From Stratiolaelaps scimitus (lineage: Eukaryota > Arthropoda > Arachnida > Mesostigmata > Laelapidae), in the NCBI GenBank assembly GCA_019614645.1, contig JABWDB010000013.1, positions 2,222,501-2,286,500 on the forward strand: 64,000 nt of DNA. Direction: 5' to 3'. Shown piece by piece: positions 60,969-64,000 of the stretch (position 1 is its first letter; every line of letters starts with the position of its first letter). The notes beneath the pieces are model-generated. The model had not been told where the DNA came from. It was given only the letters and a program-made list of their open reading frames with translations, and searched no databases. A program made the translations under genes and the position numbers.

Positions 60969-63344
60969 CTCGGGGGGGATGGCTTACTCAGGGATGGTCT
61001 TTTCCAGCTGTTTTCCCAGTAGGTTATATATCGCAATTCATATACAAAACCTTGCTATGTTCTCAGTTGTCATATATGACTGAGAACGGGCCATATAAAG
61101 TGTAATAAATATGTTATGTGTTAAACACAATTCCTTTTTGTTAACAGATAATTTGCTCGTTTCTGTATTTTGAAAATTTCAAACGAAAAACACCGACCCT
61201 CTCATAGACATGTGGACATACGGAGACCCCGTTAAGCTCACCCACTAGACAGGTACGCTGCTTACCGACGAATATTGAGACCGAGATAGATACATATATA
61301 TATATTTATATATGACGGTGTATACGACGAATGTGCATATACCTAAATAGAGAACTAACATAAGATTGTAAGTATCAAAGGTGTGCTATCAAGTTAATGA
61401 CAGAATGCCTAGCATCGTCTCTAAGCATTACATCTGTCTAAACCTGAAGATGTTTCTGAACAGCGTTCCTGTCCAGCTTTCCCAAGACATTGCAGATATT
61501 ACGAAGAAACGACCCACAGTTGAACGTTAATGGCCAGCTTATCCATCAGCAGCAGGCAGTAACATGCTAATGCTTCGTCTCACCTGTTGCACACTGTGGC
61601 AACTGCTGAACGTGGAAGAAATATTATCATTTAGTAGCGCTATCCGAATTGTCAGTTCCGTGGCACTCTGCTATAACAATGCACGATGGTACAGACAACA
61701 AGTCAACAAACCACAAAATCCTTACCACGAGACGTGCACCCAACGAGAAAAAGAAATCGCTGATGTCGACCTGTTGCTGCTGTTGTTGTTGTTGTTTTAC
61801 ATTGGTCTGGTCACTCGTTTAGTTCATTGAGTGCAATGAAGCGGCTGCTTCCGCAGTTATGTGAACGCGTCAATGGTATTGCCCCGTCGTCGAAAATGAT
61901 ATGATACCTTTTGGCAAAAAGCCAAGCCGATTACATCTATACTATCATAGTATAACTTGGTATATTTCATCACTCATGGTGTATTCTTACCATTAGATGT
62001 CTTATGGATATTTGAGGTTTATTGACTTGATCACTGCGTACGCTTACATGGGGATCCTATATACCTGTATTCGAGCTCATAGCTTGTGAGAATTAAACCA
62101 AAATAGATATTACTTAATATAAGGCGATTTTAAATCAAAACGTACAATTCAGCTAAATAGTTCATTAGGCAAACTAACTAGGTGAAAAGACCTCGGTTCG
62201 GATTTGAAAAGTGGACAACCTAATTAAGAAAGTGTCAAATGTACTCGCAGTGTCTCGCTTACGGCTTCAAAATTGTTGCTATGCCATCCGAGTAGTACTT
62301 TATCTCATATTAATTAATCGACACAAATTTAATTCTCACCTAAATGCAAATTAGGTAAGGCTTCGAGATACGTCCACGTTTTGATGATAATTTCCTCGAA
62401 ATGCTTTCCCCGGTTGACGTCGTGTATTTATATTTCAGCCTTGGTCCGGCGTCTCGCTGTTAATTCAACAGTCATCAAATTCGCAGTTTGGTGCAAACAT
62501 TTTTTTTTCATCGTTCTTGATAGCCCGCCTGTCTACCTAGTATGTGTAGACATCTGGTAGATGATTGGCGCTATTGTGTATCGCCCAACACGAGCATGTT
62601 GTAGATACGGATTATCAGGAGGTATCCTGATCTACGAAACTTCCGTCTCCTACCGTATCCTCCGGATATAGCACAACTTTTGTAGCTGCTGGCACCACTA
62701 CATCAAGTTCGCTTCTCAGATTGCCCATCTGTGGTTTGTCACCACCCTTGGCGGGACATCCGATGCTGTCGTTGATATTTGACGTCGATGTTGACATATT
62801 CGCTCAAAGGCACCGGATGGTCCGGTCCGTTGAATCACAATGTCACACAACCCCCCCCCCCCCCCCCCGGTTTCGCCGGCGACGTCCAAACACTCAAAGG
62901 CTTCACTATCAACTCCAAAATCATCGTGGTCAAGGAGGAAGTCAGTTCCGTATATTTTTTTTGTAATGCTGTAACGAATTTATTTTTGATCTATAATATA
63001 CACTCTGTATGAAGTAGACACCCTTTGCTTTGAGCACCATCTTTAGCACTGGTTGAAAGCTCAAGATTGAGCTCAAACCTAGGAGTCCCATAGAATGATG
63101 AACGCAATGTGAAAAACCGGGACTATTTTTCGACACTGAAAACAGGAAACCTGTAACCCAGTGAAGGCACGAAGTGCCACGCCTGCAAATGGGTATACTT
63201 CCATATCTTCTCAATAATAATAATACTTGTGTTCGGTGAAAAAACATTTCAGTTGCGAATATACCTTAAGAGATCTGCCTCAATCGGAACATACTGAATT
63301 CCCTGTCAGTTTCATTGTGAGAACTGTCTTGGTCCCAGGAGAGG
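60969..63344. other. Spacer, no gene recognised
   Basis: AT-rich with short (TA)n tracts. A minus-strand frame at 62615-62797 and a plus-strand frame at 62779-62940 look mildly coding-like (GNLRSELDVVVPAATKVV, AGDVQTLKGFTINSKIIV), but no domain or start is recognised. Confidence 0.4.
62851..62868. repeat. (C)18 homopolymer
   Basis: Eighteen consecutive C residues, a site prone to sequencing length error. Frames crossing it should not be trusted. Confidence 0.95.
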
Positions 63345-63540
63345 ATTAAATAATAAATACATTTTTTCCGGGCTCACTCACAGCCAGCATTTAATGCCCG
63401 CGGTACTGCTTTCGGCATTGCTTCATAAGACGGACCACCTTGAAAATGCAAATATGCAACGGTGGGAATCGAGCCCGTGCACCTACGTGTCTCCTCCGAT
63501 TGCAAGGGGCACACGAATGCACCACGCTACCGGGCTCGAC
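63345..63540 (-). mobile_element. tRNA-derived SINE, family 2, fullest copy
   Basis: On the minus strand the element starts with a tRNA-like head, GAGCCCGGTAGCGTGGTGC, whose A box is TAGCGTGGTGC. A B box GGCTCGATTCCC follows at 63465-63476. The body has GAAGCAATGCCGAAAGCAG, ACCGCGGGCATTAAATGCTG, and GGCTGTGAGTGAGCCCGG before a TATTTATTATTTAA-type AT-rich 3' end. Fragments of the same body occur at 46042-46094 and 21785-21845. The family is distinct from SINE family 1 in head, body and tail. Confidence 0.75.
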
Positions 63541-63724
63541 GTACGATTGGAGATAGAGTACACGAAATGTACCTTCAACCTATAGAAAGTTTGACGAAGT
63601 AGAGGTGGCCCGCTGAATATGAGATCCGCGAGCCTCGACGATGCGATAACAACGGAGGGTGAAGATCTTAATTACGCGCAATCTAATAGCACGAGACGAA
63701 TTTGGTCGATACGAACAACACCCC

Positions 63725-63842
63725 GTCTCTAGCTATCGGAAGCCAGAGGTCGCAGGTTCAAGCCCCACTGCTTGACATATAAGAGAGCTTAAGCATTGTA
63801 AAATTCCAGCTTCTTTAATAAACCAATAAACCTTTACCTTAC
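63725..63842 (+). mobile_element. SINE family 1, 5'-truncated copy
   Basis: It begins inside the tRNA-like head (GTCTCTAGCTATCGGAAGCC), keeps the B box GGTTCAAGCCCC, the ATATAAGAGAGCTTAAGC body and the AATAAACCAATAAACC tail followed by TTTACC. It is very close to the copy at 1904-2047. Truncation at the 5' end is typical of target-primed reverse transcription. Confidence 0.75.
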
Positions 63843-64000
63843 GTCCACACGAACCGTTCGAAGTTCTCAGTTTCTTTTTGTCCCCAAGACGATATCGGTA
63901 TCACCATCGACGGCAATGCCTAAATACGCTTAATAACGACCATGCGCAGAGAGCTGTTGACATTCATGTTCGAGTCTGCTTATCTTCATTATCTGACTGG

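Overview
This is a eukaryotic, animal-type nuclear window. Genes are split by GT-AG introns, polyadenylation signals are present, and the DNA is rich in microsatellites ((TA)n, (GA)n, (CAG)n). Two tRNA-derived SINE families, a Tc1/mariner-class relic and a non-LTR retrotransposon relic are visible. An arthropod is the best guess, perhaps a mite or other arachnid, but nothing seen fixes the taxon. I saw no rRNA gene, no functional tRNA gene, no CRISPR array and no bacterial operon.

The only confidently recognised protein-coding genes are three plus-strand paralogues of the DGAT2/MOGAT acyltransferase family, at 32757-35969 (A), 42246-46843 (B) and 50266-54709 (C). Their four shared coding exons have the same splice phases and, apart from 18 extra bases in C, the same lengths (400, 253, 200 and 152 nt). 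They therefore form a tandem gene family derived from one ancestor. Gene C has an extra 54-codon first exon and the most canonical motifs. A and B start directly in the core domain. All three should act in the ER membrane in acyl-CoA-dependent synthesis of neutral lipid (triacylglycerol, or a related wax or retinyl ester); the individual substrates cannot be read from sequence.

Layout: 1-11.8 kb holds microsatellites, one full SINE and a decayed open frame. From 11.8 to 25.4 kb is a GC-richer stretch full of trinucleotide repeats, with some long but unrecognised open frames. From 25.4 to 32.7 kb is AT-richer spacer with two weak exon candidates on the minus strand. Gene A follows. From 36.0 to 42.2 kb is a transposon graveyard (Tc3-like relic with long inverted repeats, R1/Outcast-like non-LTR relic, SINE tail). 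Gene B, a 3.4 kb spacer and gene C follow. From 54.9 to 64.0 kb are SINE copies, microsatellites, a perfect 21-bp hairpin and weak exon candidates.

The non-genic calls rest on reading by eye. Transcript data and protein searches would be needed to accept any of the low-confidence exon candidates.
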